From assembly GCA_030340625.1 (NCBI GenBank), contig JAOPHQ010001999.1, forward strand, positions 1 to 64,000: 64,000 nt of DNA. Direction: 5' to 3'. Below, in pieces: positions 33,230 to 47,494 of the stretch (its first letter is position 1; each line of letters starts with the position of its first letter). The translations under genes were made by a program, and so were the position numbers. This DNA is from Merluccius polli (taxonomy: Eukaryota > Chordata > Actinopteri > Gadiformes > Merlucciidae). Under the pieces are notes generated by a model. That model was not told the DNA's origin, ran no database searches, and saw only the letters and a list, made by a program, of their open reading frames with translations.

Positions 33230-36200
33230 GTGGGAGACAGCTAGAAATCAGATATAATGAGGACAGACCAATGACATATTGATTCAAAATGTACGTTGTA
33301 AGCAAGAAAACACTTTGGTGGTTGGGTGCTGGGTGCTTACCTCTTTTGATTCCTCTCGATTCCTACTTCAGAACCTCTTAAGCACCATACCTGATGGCAA
33401 AGCTTCACACACACAGTAAATAATAATAAATATGAATCTTGAACTTGTTGAAATGACGAGGTGAATCACCATCAGGAGAAGTCAGACCTTCGGTCATTAA
33501 TCTGCAACTGACATACCAACCGCACCCCCCAACACCTAGATGCTTGAGGGGCCAATTTCAGGGCTCTCCAGTACGGTGGCTCTCTGAGGGGTCCTTGGGA
33601 GCCACTTGGAAGAGCGGTGCATCACTGATTCCATGCCAGAGGGACCAGGCTGAGGTCAAAGGGCGCCCGCAGGGGAATGTGTTTTTGCAGACATCTCGAG
33701 ATGTGACTCATAATCAAAATACACGGCGTGCCCTTTCCTTGACACTTTAAAAACATTACAAATAAAAAAAAAACGACCTCGATCAAATAACTATCCGTCT
33801 TAAGACTATAAGCAGCCAATTGATATTCTGAGCATCTGTCTATTTGAATTGTTTTTCACATTAGCGGTTGTTAGTATGGAGAAGAATCTCTTTGCACTGC
33901 ATTTCCCATCTCATGAATGGCTATATCTAAATTCTTTTAACAAAATAAGTTTTCTAAATAAAAGTTGCCAAAGTAAAAAAACTAAAAAATAAACCACAGA
34001 TATCAGTTATACCCAAGGAGAAAATAAAGGCATAAACCATTGGGTTATACAAGGTCGGCACTGTTATCTCGTCAGTGTGTGTTTTATGCTGTATGATTAT
34101 TGAATGAATTACAATGGTTGGTGACATTTGGATCTCCGATTTGCTACTGTTCCTTTTGTCGGTCTTATTATCTCCCTCTTGATCCTCTCACTCTAGTCTT
34201 TTTTTCAATTTCTATCTCTCTTTCCTCAACACAATCGGCTTTCCTTTCCCTCCTTAATATTGTGTTCAATACTGTATGAGAAATGCTTGCTAGAACAGAG
34301 TAGGCCCGTATTTGTTTTTTGCACTCTTGTTTTCCACATTCATTCGCTCATTCGTTCAGTCGTTGCGCCGGTAACACTTACTAGACGAGACATGCCACCC
34401 TAATGAAGCCTTCGCAAAAGTTGGATAGTTATTTATCTTAGCCAATCCCAAGTGTTCACCCCCGTGGGAACGAATCAACCCACTGTCCATCACTATTAGT
34501 CCTGCTGCCAGCCTCTCCCGAGAGTGTCATTTCAGATGTGTCAGGACTACCAATTGGATGGGTGTTGGGTGGGATAAGGTACCCTCATTTTTAGACATAT
34601 ACATGTATGCTATTAAATAGTGTACCTCAATGTAGTCCTAACTGTCAAACTTGGTTTAGTGAAAGTTGGCTTTATCAGCAACACTATAGTATCTCCTGTG
34701 AAGTACAATCGATTAGTTTGGCTTCTCATTAGTTGGCCAGTTGCTCGTGGGCACCGGATCTAACCCTCTCTCCTGAGAAGACTTCTGATAGCTGGAACAT
34801 CGTGTCTTTTGTTTCCACTCTTTTGTAGGATTTCTCGCGTTAATTAATGACTATACTGCTCCTTTTATCCCCTTGTATACACTCCTCGGCTCATCGCGCC
34901 TGATCAAAATAGATTTCATTTGCCTTTGAGGAGACACCGAATGTGTGAGAAATCGTGAGTCAACCACCTCCTCCAGTATCTTCGCTAGTTAACAAGGGGT
35001 GGACGGCAGCAGGGATTTAGTTGAAATAATTAGCTTGTTAGTTCCTTTAATTTGCTTGCGTTCAAAGTAATGTAGTATGTTGGATGTGACACTGGTCAAC
35101 TGAATGACTGGGAGGGATGTCTGCAATCATGGCTGGAGGCCAAAATCCACTGTGTTAAAGTAGTAACCTTCTTCTTCTCCATTTCAACTTACAAGTGTCT
35201 CTTGAGCACCACCCAGTGCCATACATATATCATTACACTATTCTGCTTGGTTCTGCTCGTCATTGCAAGATATATATGGTTCACTGCCTATTTGCAGGTG
35301 CAAATATAGCACTATAGGCCGATTAGACCACTTACATGTCTAGGAGTAGTGATGATTGAGTAGGACTATGCATGGAATATGAAAAGTCTCATTTACATTT
35401 CTTGTTTGCATCTCTCCAGAAACAACAGCTTCAGCTAATCTAAATCCTCTGCCATACCAATTATGTTAGATAAGCATGCAGCAATTTGGGTTAGCATGAT
35501 TTATACTTAGAGTGCATAATTTCTGCCCAGAGAACAAATACAACACACTAATACTATTACTATAATCAATATTGTACTACGCTATATCTACCAATTCAAA
35601 GGTTTTGGTTGTAGCCTACATCGCATTGAATATGAGGCTATTTAATACTGTCAAGGCAATATCCATAAGTTAACTTGCATTGAAGTCATTAGACAGTTTA
35701 AACTGTAGCCTACCGTTGGATTTGAAGGAGCAGTGTTGACTTTCTAGTGTTTCTGGCTACTGTTTAAAATGTCTATACACTGCCAATACTTTTCTAAATA
35801 TTTTGCACTCGAGTGAAACCACAAGACAATTATTTATTAGATACAATTATCAGCGTAAACGTACGATGCATGAGTGACACGCAAGTCACGCGTGTGACCT
35901 AGTGACAATGCCCAGTGACAATATTTTTGTCTTTGATGTTTGTGTTTGATATATACCCTCGTTCTACTGCCAAACACTCACAACCACCTTGTGAATGAAT
36001 AAAGTCTGATCTTGTCTTATACATATATAATATATATACATATATTTCCCATGTACTAGAACTACCAACTGCAATCCGGCCACCCAGAAAGAGACATCCC
36101 TCTATTGATTATTTGCTCATAAGTTCTGCTTTTTCGATTTCTTTCTCTTTTTTTCCGGAGTTAGCCCTACCTTTTGAAACTTAGGAACGTCGTAGCCGAG

Positions 36201-36560
36201 GGGGGCTAAGCACTCTATCATTTATTCATGTGGTTCTCTAACACTCCTCCTTCGTACTTTTAAGACCATATGAATCAGCTTGACATGGTAATGAACATAG
36301 AATGATATCCTGTCTGCTATTTGAGAGGGCTTATAGTGTCTCGCAGCTAATTGCGGTGTGAGTTCACAGATCCGTCAATGAAATCATTCTGTTACCAATT
36401 TTAAGAGCTATAAATAATTAACTCCTACTAGCAGAAGTACAGGCCTACTTCTAAACCCTCTTCTATCGTTGAGGTTTCGCTAATATTTATCAACTTAAAG
36501 GCTACGGTATACTGTAACGCAGGGCCATCAATTAGCGGACCGCAATTTTTCTTTGGCTGC
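33230..36560. other. Unique AT-rich DNA, no gene identified
   Basis: The longest repeat-poor stretch in the window. No exon with a recognisable protein. If any conserved non-coding elements are present, this is where I would expect them. AATAAAGTCTGATCTTGTCT near 35,998 resembles a LINE tail but is short. Confidence 0.5.
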
Positions 36561-37639
36561 ACTCCATCCTAGCCTTGTGAGACCAGGATGGTCTCACGAG
36601 ATCACATTCTGCTTCCCTCTGCAGATCAGTCTGGCCTCCACCCCCAAAAAATGATAGGACCAGTCAGCACTAGGGGAGGAAGTTTCAGTTCATGATGAAG
36701 CAAGGAGCACCAGTCTGCAGAATTTCCAAAACAATTGTAGTGCCCTAGGACAGTGTCGCAATCAAAACCGTTTTATCCGTAGACCGAATAACAATGTTAA
36801 ATAATTAACAGAAATCTGCACATCTTCTTCACATCACATCAGAGGAGAAAATGTTTTTGCTTTGGCAAAAGTGAAGCGAGGAAGAGCGGTAGGGAGTTCA
36901 CAACAACTGTAGATTTTTGTGACAAGATGTATTCGAATGAGACATTTCATAATTAAGTAGAAAAAGGATATCAATGCAAATATAGGCTTGACGATGTCAT
37001 ATCCTGCATACAATGGGCCTAATGGGAAAGACTGGTTTGTCTTATTGCTGAGTTAGGAGGTGGTGTGTGTGTATGTGTGTGTCACACACAGAGGGAGAGG
37101 GTAAGGCACATTTGTGTGTACACATACACCGACATACACACAAACAAACAAATAGATTTCAGCTCCTAATAGGTTAAATCTATTTGATGACCACTGCTGA
37201 AATTATTCACCAAAGAGCATGCAGGTTATATTTTATTGGAGAACCTAGTCTGAAAATGACCATTTGAAATGATATTGCAGGATTTAATGTTTAAAAAAAT
37301 ATAAGGGCACAAATTCAAAGGAAAAAAGCTCCTAAAAACACGTTTTCAATGTTGCGTCATAAGACGTAACGTGGGGTAGTTGTTGACCTCCGCTCAGCCT
37401 CTGCTCAATGTTGAGATAGTGAGTTTTTCCAGATGTTTGGTATTGCATTTCACCATTTGTCATGGGCAAATATTGAACAGGAAAATGAACGGTGCTAGCT
37501 TGGTGCCCGGGTGCGTTTCTGCAGGTGAAGAGATGGGATTTCTCTGCCGCATCTGTTACGCCAAACTCGGTCGCATGTGGCGCTCATTTCAACAAGAGAA
37601 TGATCTCCCCGGAGATACGATGGAGTTTAGGATGGGTGT
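36561..37639. other. Unique sequence with possible small MITE traces
   Basis: GTGAGACCAGGATGGTCTCAC at 36,576-36,596 is a short palindrome. Nearby TCTGGCCTCCACC words recall MITE ends. A TG/CA tract lies at 37,063-37,144. No gene recognised. Confidence 0.4.
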
Positions 37640-37787
37640 TGAAGCCAGGACCGGGTGAGACTGAAGCCAGGACCGGGTGAGACTGAAGCCAGGACCGGGT
37701 GAGACTGAAGCCAGGACCGGGTGAGACTGAAGCCAGGACCGGGTGAGACTGAAGCCAGGACCGGGTGAGACTGAAGCCAGGGCCGTT
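37640..37787. repeat. 22-bp minisatellite, about 7 copies
   Basis: The unit TGAAGCCAGGACCGGGTGAG plus AC starts at 37,640, 37,662, 37,684, 37,706, 37,728, 37,750 and 37,772 (last partial and diverged). The first six are identical. Because 22 is not divisible by 3, a frame through it would cycle. Confidence 0.95.
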
Positions 37788-38806
37788 CCTGGCTGTCAGG
37801 AACTGTCTGTCCCGATTCTGCTGCTGGCGGGAGTAGTGGTCATGGACCTGCTAAGGCGTCCACCTCCCTGCAGCACATACTCTCCGCAGCTGAGGCCATG
37901 GGCTGGCATTTCGCACACAAGCACCTATCAAATAAAATGTTTATCAGGAAACTCTTTCTCTCTGCCTCTCTCCCTCCTGCGGTAACGTTAGATCACCGTA
38001 AAACGTAGTGTAGAGTTATATTACGAATTGCGAGATACGACTGATGAGCTGATACTTGCGCATTAGTTTCTGTTATGAGTAATTATTGGGGCTGTAGTCA
38101 ACCAAAGGAAATCTGGGTCAACTGAAATTCTACCTCCTCTTCGACCGATTGATAACATGCAGGGCCATGACGCACGCAGCCTGATCACCGGTCTAAAAAT
38201 GAATGCGCTAAACAAAATGTTAACGTCAACTTGGACTCGGATGGGACTACGTTTAGAAAGCTTTCCCGTTGCCATGTCGTTACTAAGGTCATCTCTATTT
38301 ACTCTCATGTTAACTGACATTAGACATTAGTCAGACCCAGGTATTAGTCAGACCCATATATTTCTCTGGTCATTTGCTGTTTGTTTACAGGCACACAAAA
38401 AGTAGCGCGAGCTAAAAGTTGTACTTTTGAGACAGTAACATATTGGGATGTGTCTCCTCAACAACGCACACGCGTATGCCTATTTAGTTTTATATTAGGC
38501 CTATAGCCTATTATAGCCTACAATTGGATTGATTCGTTTAAGAGACATTTAATATATTTGGTTTGTTTCAGACAGACGGAACACACACAATTATATCAGC
38601 GATTAATAATTAAGTTTTACGTTAAACCCCTTTTTGGCTTTCTAATCTCAATAGCTCATTGAGTGCCGATATCAATACTCCTGCGTATAGACGACCAATA
38701 CTAGTGTTGTTATAGCCTGACATGATAGCAGACTTTACAATGTTGTGCTGTGAACACAGCGTTAGATATTGCCAGCTAACATACATACTGTATCTAGAAG
38801 CTAATG
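37788..38806. other. Unique sequence with a hAT-type terminal fragment
   Basis: From 38,088 GGGGCTGTAGTCAACCAAAG and CTGGGTCAACTGAAATTCTA resemble the end of a fish hAT-type repeat. No opposite end was found. The rest is not recognised. Confidence 0.4.
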
Positions 38807-39210
38807 CCGGTGTCGTGCCAAAAATTGATTGTCTGCCAGAAATTGATTGAAGGCCAAAAGCAGTTAGTCAAAGATGATTTCTACCTAAATATGACTTGAT
38901 CTCATTCATAAGCTTCATAATATAAACACTGGAGCTCACAGGACACCATAGAATTATTTTAAAGGACCATTAACACAAAATAGGCATTTTCACCTGCCAA
39001 AAATTGATTGAAGAACAAACGTTAAACTTTCGAAGACACGTGCCTTTGCTATAATTACATTATAATACAGTTGTGTGTATCTGCATATTATGGCCGTTTA
39101 ATCCAGAGAAAAGCAGACGTTTTTGCGCTACCGCTCAATGGGCTGCTGTGCGCGATCCCGCGGCCAGAAATCAGATTCTGGCAGACAATCACTTTTTGGC
39201 ACGACACCGG
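38807..39210. mobile_element. 404-bp MITE with ~40-bp terminal inverted repeats
   Basis: The left end is CCGGTGTCGTGCCAAAAATT then GATTGTCTGCCAGAA. The right end reads as its inverse (TTCTGGCAGACAATC, then ACTTTTTGGCACGACACCGG) with about one or two mismatches. An internal copy of CTGCCAAAAATTGATTGAAG lies at 38,995. No coding capacity. I could not define a target duplication or superfamily. Confidence 0.75.
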
Positions 39211-42200
39211 TCACTCACCATGACACCTGCCCAGTTCTCCACTGGTTTTCCTCACACCACTGCTATACCATTATAACCCTGGTCTGTTCCTGGTCTCTTG
39301 GGACGCCTATCAGGCGCATCATTACAAGGTTGTGGTCCATCGTAAACATTTAAATGTACAAACTGCTCGGTGTCAAAGCTTCAGATCCATTCGCTTCCAT
39401 TGTTCAGCCTGACCGCTCTCCCCCAGGTTACGTCACGGCCGGTTGGCGTTTAGATGCGGAAGTAAAATTCTCTCACAAAACGACTCCAGAAGTCACTATA
39501 GTGTATATATAAGTATATATTTTTAATCAAAATCTAGTTCCTACATCACTGTCCACAGGGGTCTCCAACCTGCACTGTGCTCTTTAAATTATGACGCACA
39601 TGTTTTAAGTTAGTGGTAAACTGACCCTGGTGTGGTGTGGCATCTGTCCTCTGCCCCATGCCCGCCATGCTGCTGTTTGGCTTCATGCGTTGTGTGAGGA
39701 CATGCTGCCCTCTGCTGGACGCACAGGACGGAGTACAGACGGAGCCCAATAACAGTACCGCTCAGTGGAGTCAGCTCGTCCGGAGCCGCGGACCACCATG
39801 GCTTCCCACAGCAGGGCGTCGTCTTGGTGACAGAACCCAGCCTTGGTTGGGTTGTCCTGTCCGACATGGTTCAGCCAAGCGAGGCGAAGTAGGCCCAGTG
39901 GGACCAGAATAATTGGGATCCAACTTTGTCTTCTTCACTTTGACCGACATTGCAGTATACGAGGGGCAGTACTGTGTCCTGTCCTATCGGTGCTCCTACC
40001 TCTCAAATGGTCACTTTATTCATTGGTGTTGGACTATAATACCAAACATAATGAGCGGATACTTGTGGCGCGGAGCTCACAAGAGGCCGCCAGGAGAGAG
40101 GAGGACGTTTCGTCCATGTTTCTGTCTTCACGTGGGAGAAAGTAGCTTCATTAGCGTCGGCCAGCCTAATTAACGCGACGCATTCTGGCGCCATGAGAAC
40201 CCGCAGCAGTCACGTGGTTACTCGAACGTGACGGGACTGCTGCTGCCGCTGGACGCCAGGATGTGTGGAAGTGAGCACCCGTAGGTGCAACACAAATACC
40301 CAGAATGCATTGGGCTCTCTTAATGTCTTCATGGTCAGTATTTAATTGTTGCCTACGACTTTTGAGTATAAACAGCTACCCTTATTAAACTTTTGCACAG
40401 TTTGCACATTTTCACCACGATTTGGGTTTTAATTATAGTGCTGATTATTTTTAAACCTTAGATACGTAGGCTACCATCTGTCATTCGATATATATTCTAC
40501 TACTAGTCAACCAGAAGACATTACACATGAATCCTACAAATACCAATATGTTTAGAGTGGGGCGCTCTGTTTTGCCCCTCACAATTTCCTTTTTGACGCG
40601 TCACTTGTGTGTGTGTGTGTGTGTGTGTGTGTATGCGTGAGGGCGTGAGAGGGTGAAACTTAGCAGAAGTAATGATCTATAGTTCAGGAGAGCAAGAAGT
40701 TCAATAATAAACCTTAGGAGCTGTAATTACAGAAGAGTGAGAGAGAGAGACTGGACTGAAGGAAGGACTGCCTGATGCCTGGCTGCACCCACCTGTTTTT
40801 CTTGCCGCCTGTCTACCTGTCCGCCTATCTGCCTGCTTCTGCGTGTTTCCACCTCGATGCCTTCCAGATGTTTCCAATTGAAGGTACTGCACATCTGCAA
40901 CATCTATTCTCAAAGAGTATGCTTGTTCATAGGACTCTTTTTGAAACTAATATGTTTTGTATAGTATGTACCATAAACATATATTGCACATATTTTATCG
41001 TGATATACATTTATATGTATTTATGATATTGATGATATTGGTGTTTAGAAATGTGATGATATAATTTGGTTGGTGGTTTACATTGGTGGTTTTACATTGC
41101 ATGAGTCAGTGCTTCAGCCCTTATGTGAGCAAACAACTTTTCCATTTGGGTATATTCAAAGTGCATATATGTGTGGCATGGTGTGTCCATCAGAATAATA
41201 GTGTTCTCCAAAGGGGAACATGGTGAGTGAGAACGAGCAAAACAATATGTGTTCCCTCAAAACATGTGGATGAAATGTTAAATCCCAAGAAAGTTCTTCT
41301 TGGTCATTGAATTACAAATCATTAGCTGTTGGAAATGCCTTAATACTAACTCATTCCTAATCCCCATTCATTGGATGTTTATAGGGGCACAAAATATTAT
41401 ACTCAATAAATGTCAGATTCAAACAGATCTTCATAAACAATCAGGATGTAATGATGCATCACAGGATAGTTTTGGTGATCAAAATGGCGGTTCAAAAAAC
41501 TAAGTAGTAGTAACCAGTGAGCCTTTTTAAATGTTGTTTCACAGACAATTATCCTGCTACATTTTTATACAAAGTAAATAGCAAAGATAATCTTGCTCTG
41601 GAGCATCAAGATCTGCTGTAATGACAGTCAATGCAATAATGACTAATACAAATGCTAATGTGGCATAGAAAGTTTGTCTTACATTCCTCTCAGATCCAGC
41701 TCCATGAGACCCCCCCCCAAAAAAATCTTTTTTTCATTTCTCACACGTGTGGCGTTACATTTGCCATATTTTCCGACATCCATTGGTTGCAAATGGCCAA
41801 CCACTAATTACCATGTCCAACATGTATTCATTTTCACACCTTCTAACCTGTTTCATATAAATTACATCCAGAAAACAAAGACATGTAATGTACATGAATA
41901 CTATTTAGCATTCGATGTGATGTCATTTGTTTCTAACATTTATACATGTTTGTGAATTTATTTTTCTCGCACCACCACGCCTCCCCTCAGGGGCTCTGTT
42001 GCATATCAAAATAATGCAGGTCTATTTGGCCGGCCTTTTAAGTGCATTTCTTTGTTGTATCCGGTCCTCCCTGTTTTCTACTGAGCCCACGAGTCTCCTT
42101 TCATCTTGTGGCCTTTTAAAGCCTCGCTGGATTACTGTTATTATACAGAAAACGCTCAGGCAACAGTGTCAATGCAACACACTGCCTTTCACATGCACAG

Positions 42201-42241
42201 GAGCATCCGTGTTCACGCAAATATACACACGCATAGTCACG
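39211..42241. other. Unique sequence, no gene identified
   Basis: A TG tract lies at 40,606-40,634. The open frames near 39,600-40,190 match nothing I know, show no splice context and overlap each other on both strands. I do not call a gene. Confidence 0.45.
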
Positions 42242-42309
42242 CGCACACACACACACACACAAACACACACAAACACACACCACACACAAATAAAGACACA
42301 GATGCATTG

Positions 42310-42363
<54 letters not shown>

Positions 42364-42453
42364 GGTAACCAGAAGGTCAAGGACATTATAATCACTGTGA
42401 AGAATGTTCCTGGCAGGCTGGCTGCCACCCTGCCTGTTGGTCTGAGCTAAATG

Positions 42454-42502
<49 letters not shown>

Positions 42503-42580
42503 AGAAGTGAAGCACACCAAAATAGATGACAAAATATATTTAGGTTTGACATAACTCAATATTTGTATCATTTAGTGGGA

Positions 42581-42616
<36 letters not shown>

Positions 42617-42618
42617 AT
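42242..42618. repeat. (CA)n, (GA)n and (TG)n microsatellites
   Basis: CA at 42,243-42,290 and 42,313-42,361, GA at 42,459-42,498, TG at 42,587-42,612. Confidence 0.92.
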
Positions 42619-43540
42619 ATGTGTGTGCGTGCGTGTATATGTGTGCTTATATACAACATGCGCTCACTGAAAGCCTTAGTCATAGCTTTCTTGAGCTCAC
42701 ATTGAAATGCTTTCAAACCTAAGCGTTATAATATTAAAAGACCCGGAAAATGTAATTACAGTTTAGTCTTATGAAGTGTAATGATACACATTAATTCAAT
42801 GTTAATTGCAATTTTGATGTCCCAAATTGATTAAAATTGATGTTCAGTTATGCATTTTATTATGCTACACAAGGCAATATCATCCAACATAGCCAGGGTT
42901 TTTTTATTTTCTTGAATGAATCATTGTTAAATAGTGTGTGTGTCACCATGTTCTCCGTGGCAGTGCTAGTGTTATGTAACTCTGAGGTGAGCCTGTGTTA
43001 ATATTTGTGTAAAAAGAAAAAAAGAAAGACAGAAAACAAGAAAGGAACCACATCTCAGGTCTCTTTAGTGAACATTACTATTATTTTGAATTTACATGTT
43101 ACACTTGCCCACATAGTGTGCTATAGTGCGAAATTACAACCACAATGTTTCAATGCCTATCAATTATACTCAACTGCCCAGGATAACGCAACACGGATTG
43201 CAACAAGGAGGCATGAAGGGGTATAAGTATTTGTTTAAGAACTCCAGAGTTAAGTCCACACTCCAGAAAGACATTACTCATGGCTACGATAAGCTGATTA
43301 CTACTCACTTTTTTACTACTCACTACTGAATATATTCACTAGAGTATTTCCATCCCAATCAATCAGAAACCAATAACACAATAAGTCCCTTCCCTTCCTT
43401 CCAGAGTAATCCTCAAAACTTGCTATGTTGTTTAAACGCTGCTCCATTCCCCGAACCCAAAATGATGATGGTCCAACATGAAACCTGGGATTAGCGTACA
43501 ATTACAGCTTTGGGTCAGAGAAACAAAAAACCTATTATAG
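42619..43540. other. AT-rich unique sequence, nothing identified
   Basis: No exon or element recognised. Confidence 0.5.
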
Positions 43541-46318
43541 GCATATTACTGAACATATTGTACTAAAACACAGTACTGAACATAGTACTGTACTAAAAAC
43601 ATTACTGGACATAGTACTCTACTACAACACAGTACTGAACATAGTACTCTACTAAACACAGTACTGAACATAGTACTGTACTAAACACATTACTGGACAT
43701 AGTACTCTACTAAACACAGTACTGAACATAGTACTGTACTAAACACATTACTGGACATAGTACTCTACTACAACACAGTACTGGACATAGTACTCTACTA
43801 AACACAGTACTGAACATAGTACTCTACTAAACCCAGTACTGAACATAGTACTCTACTACAACACAGTACTGAACATAGTACTCTACTACAACACAGTACT
43901 GGACATAGTACTCTAAACACTGTACTGAACATAGTACTCTACTAAACACAGTACTGGACATAGTACTCTACTACAACACAATACTGAACATAGTACTCTA
44001 CTAAACACAGTACTGAACATAGTACTCTACTACAACACAGTACTGGACATAGTACTCTACTACAACACAGTACTGAACATAGTACTCTACTACAACACAG
44101 TACTGAACATAGTACTCTACTAAACACAGTACTGAACATAGTACTCTACTACAACACAATACTGAACATAGTACTCTACTAAACACAGTACTGAACATAG
44201 TACTCTACTACAACACAGTATTGGACATAGTACTCTACTACAACACAGTACTGAACATAGTACTCTACTACAACACAGTACTGAACATAGTACTCTACTA
44301 CAACACAGTACTGAACATAGTACTCTACTACAACACAGTACTGAACATAGTACTCTACTAAACACAGTACTGAACATAGTACTCTACTACAACACAGTAC
44401 TGAACATAGTACTCTACTACAACACAGTACTGAACATAGTAGTCTACTACAACACAGTACTGAACATAGTACTCTACTAAACACAGTACTGAACATAGTA
44501 CTCTACTACAACACAGTACTGAACATAGTACTGTACTAAACACATTACTGGACATAGTATTCTACTACAACACAGTACTGGACATAGTACTCTACTAAAC
44601 ACAGTACTGAACATAGTACTCTACTACAACACAGTACTGAACATAGTACTGTACTAAACACATTACTGGACATAGTATTCTACTAAACACAGTACTGAAC
44701 ATAGTACTCTACTAAACACAGTACTGAACATAGTACTCTACTAAACACAGTACTGAACATAGTACTCTACTACAACACAGTACTGAACATAGTACTCTAC
44801 TACAACACAGTACTGAACATAGTACTCTACTACAACACAGTACTGAACATAGTATTCTACAACAACACAGTACTGAACATAGTACTCTACTACAACACAG
44901 TACTGAACATAGTACTCTACTACAACACAGTACTGGACATAGTACTCTACTAAACACAGTACTGAACATAGTACTCTACTAAACACAGTACTGAACATAG
45001 TACTCTACTACAACACAGTACTGAACATAGTACTCTACTAAACACAGTACTGAACATAGTACTCTACTACAACACAGTACTGAACATAGTACTCTACTAA
45101 ACACAGTACTGAACATAGTACTCTACTAAACACAGTACTGAACATAGTACTCTACTAAACACAGTACTGAACATAGTACTCTACTACAACACAGTACTGA
45201 ACATAGTACTCTACTAAACACAGTACTGAACATAGTACTCTACTACAACACAGTACTGAACATAGTACTCTACTACAACACAGTACTGAACATAGTACTC
45301 TACTACAACACAGTACTGGACATAGTACTCTACTAAACACAGTACTGAACATAGTACTCTACTAAACACAGTACTGAACATAGTACTCTACTACAACACA
45401 GTACTGGACATAGTACTCTACTACAACACAGTACTGGACATAGTACTCTACTAAACACAGTACTGAACATAGTACTCTACTACAACACAGTACTGAACAT
45501 AGTACTCTACTAAACACTGTACTGAACATAGTACTCTACTACAACACAGTACTGAACATAGTACTCTACTACAACACAGTACTGAACATAGTACTCTACT
45601 AAACACTGTACTGAACATAGTACTCTACTACAACACAGTACTGGACATAGTACTCTACTACAACACAGTACTGGACATAGTACTCTACTAAACACTGTAC
45701 TGAACATAGTACTCTACTACAACACAGTACTGGACATAGTACTCTACTACAACACAGTACTGGACATAGTACTCTACTACAACACAGTACTGAACATAGT
45801 ACTCGTACTACAACACAGTACTGGACATAGTACTCTACTACAACACAGTACTGAACATAGTACTCTACTACAACACAGTACTGAACATAGTACTCTACTA
45901 AACACAGTACTGGACATAGTACTCTACTACAACACAGTACTGAACATAGTACTGTACTACAACACAGTACTGGACATAGTACTCTACTACAACACAGTAC
46001 TGAACATAGTACTCTACTACAACACAGTACTGAACATAGTACTGTACTACAACACAGTACTGGACATAGTACTCTACTACAACACAGTACTGAACATAGT
46101 ACTCTACTACAACACAGTACTGAACATAGTACTCTACTACAACACAGTACTGGACATAGTACTCTACTACAACACAGTACTGAACATAGTACTGTATTAA
46201 AACACAGTACTGAACATAGTACTGTACTACAACACAGTACTGAACATAGTACTGTGTTAAAACACAGTACTGAACATAGTACTGTGTTAAAACACAATAC
46301 TGAACTTAGTACTCAACT
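43541..46318. repeat. 2.8-kb minisatellite, 29/30-bp unit, roughly 90 copies
   Basis: The unit is CACAGTACTGAACATAGTAC followed by TCTACTACAA (30 bp) or TCTACTAAA (29 bp). The two length classes are interspersed. Common variants are GGACATAG for GAACATAG and ACTGTACT for ACTCTACT. The left edge (43,590-43,760) shows a two-unit pattern with CACATTACTGGACATAG; the right edge (46,180-46,318) has ACTGTGTTAAAACACAG units. Each unit has the palindromes CAGTACTG and AGTACT. A 232-residue Cys/Val/Leu-rich minus-strand frame is only the translated array. Confidence 0.97.
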
Positions 46319-46879
46319 TAAATTACCTGCTCACCAACTTTAAGTTTTATTAGATTGATAAACGTGGTTTATTAAATAAGAAGCAGCGGTTATAAGACAG
46401 CAAACAACTCCCAACTCTTAAGATGAAAGCTAATTACACTGAGGTGGAAATGTGTGACCCTTCTCTCAAGGCTATTTACCGTTTTGCAGGCTGTGTCTGT
46501 TTCAGTGTAACCGTGTAGCACAATAAGAACCGCTTAACAGCTATGAGCGTAATGTGGAAGGAAACCAAGTCCATTCCTGGGGAATCATGCCTTACTTAAT
46601 AGCTTCTCTTCAGAGAATTAAACAAATGTGTCTACTATGTCTGGAGGTACATATGCATGTGCGTGTGTGAATACATAACTGCAGGATTTCTTGAGTCAAT
46701 TATTATGGAGGGCCGTGTTCTCAGGTTGTAGGGGCCATTAGTCATCACTCTCGCTAACTTAGCAACACACGCTAAGCAACCAGCTACCACTTTCTTCACA
46801 TAATGCAATCTAATGACTCTCTGCACTCACTGGAAAAGATGTTGACTCAGCCATGCACACCTCTAGTTCTGTGTGTGTG

Positions 46880-46918
<39 letters not shown>

Positions 46919-47480
46919 ATGCGTGCGTGCCTAAAAGCAGAACTAACTAAACGTCAGAAAGATAGGGAAGTAAAAATAAATAGCGGTTGTTATTTGCCGC
47001 CATTATATTGTTGTTTGGTCTCTAGTGAGACACACCCCTAGGGGCTGCTCTGCTAATGCAAATGTCTGGTTTTTCATGCCAGTAGGGGACTCAAGGCAGG
47101 TCATGAGAGTGAGGGAAGGGAGAACACACATTCATATGTTGCCATCTGAGAACAGAGATGTCCTGCAGACCTGTCTATACCCCCAGCACAATGACACAAC
47201 AAGCTTGCCCGGTCATGAATGACATCCTGAATATTAGAATGACAAACAGCCACTCGTCTGGTCTCAGATAGTCTTAGGAATAGTTAAGGGCTACTAAGCA
47301 CACTGCTACTGCGTTTGGATGGTAAAACACAGTGCTGTAAAAACACACAGTGCTAAGTGTTAAGTGCACTATTGATAAGCGCACACTCATGTGTAGTACA
47401 TATACACTCACAAGCTCTCACGGCTCCTGCTGGGTAAGTGAGAATTATGTCAACACCACAGGCCACAGGGGGAGCTTCAG
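46319..47480. other. Upstream flank of the putative cdk18 promoter
   Basis: Unique DNA with a TG tract at 46,872-46,915. No gene recognised. It is the immediate 5' flank of the promoter proposed at 47.5 kb. Confidence 0.5.
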
Positions 47481-47494
47481 CTTTGAAGAGCCCG

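Noticed and set aside
37380..37658. A 92-residue + strand frame upstream of the 22-bp repeats
   Set aside because: No recognisable domain, no clear splice signals, and it ends in a 22-bp array that cannot keep frame.
39610..40194. Several 60-100-residue overlapping frames on both strands
   Set aside because: They overlap one another, match no known family and lack start or splice context; a GC-richer patch explains the open frames.
45599..46297. A 232-residue minus-strand open frame rich in Cys, Val and Leu
   Set aside because: It is the translation of the 29/30-bp minisatellite; similar frames occur in all phases of the array and none has a gene context.
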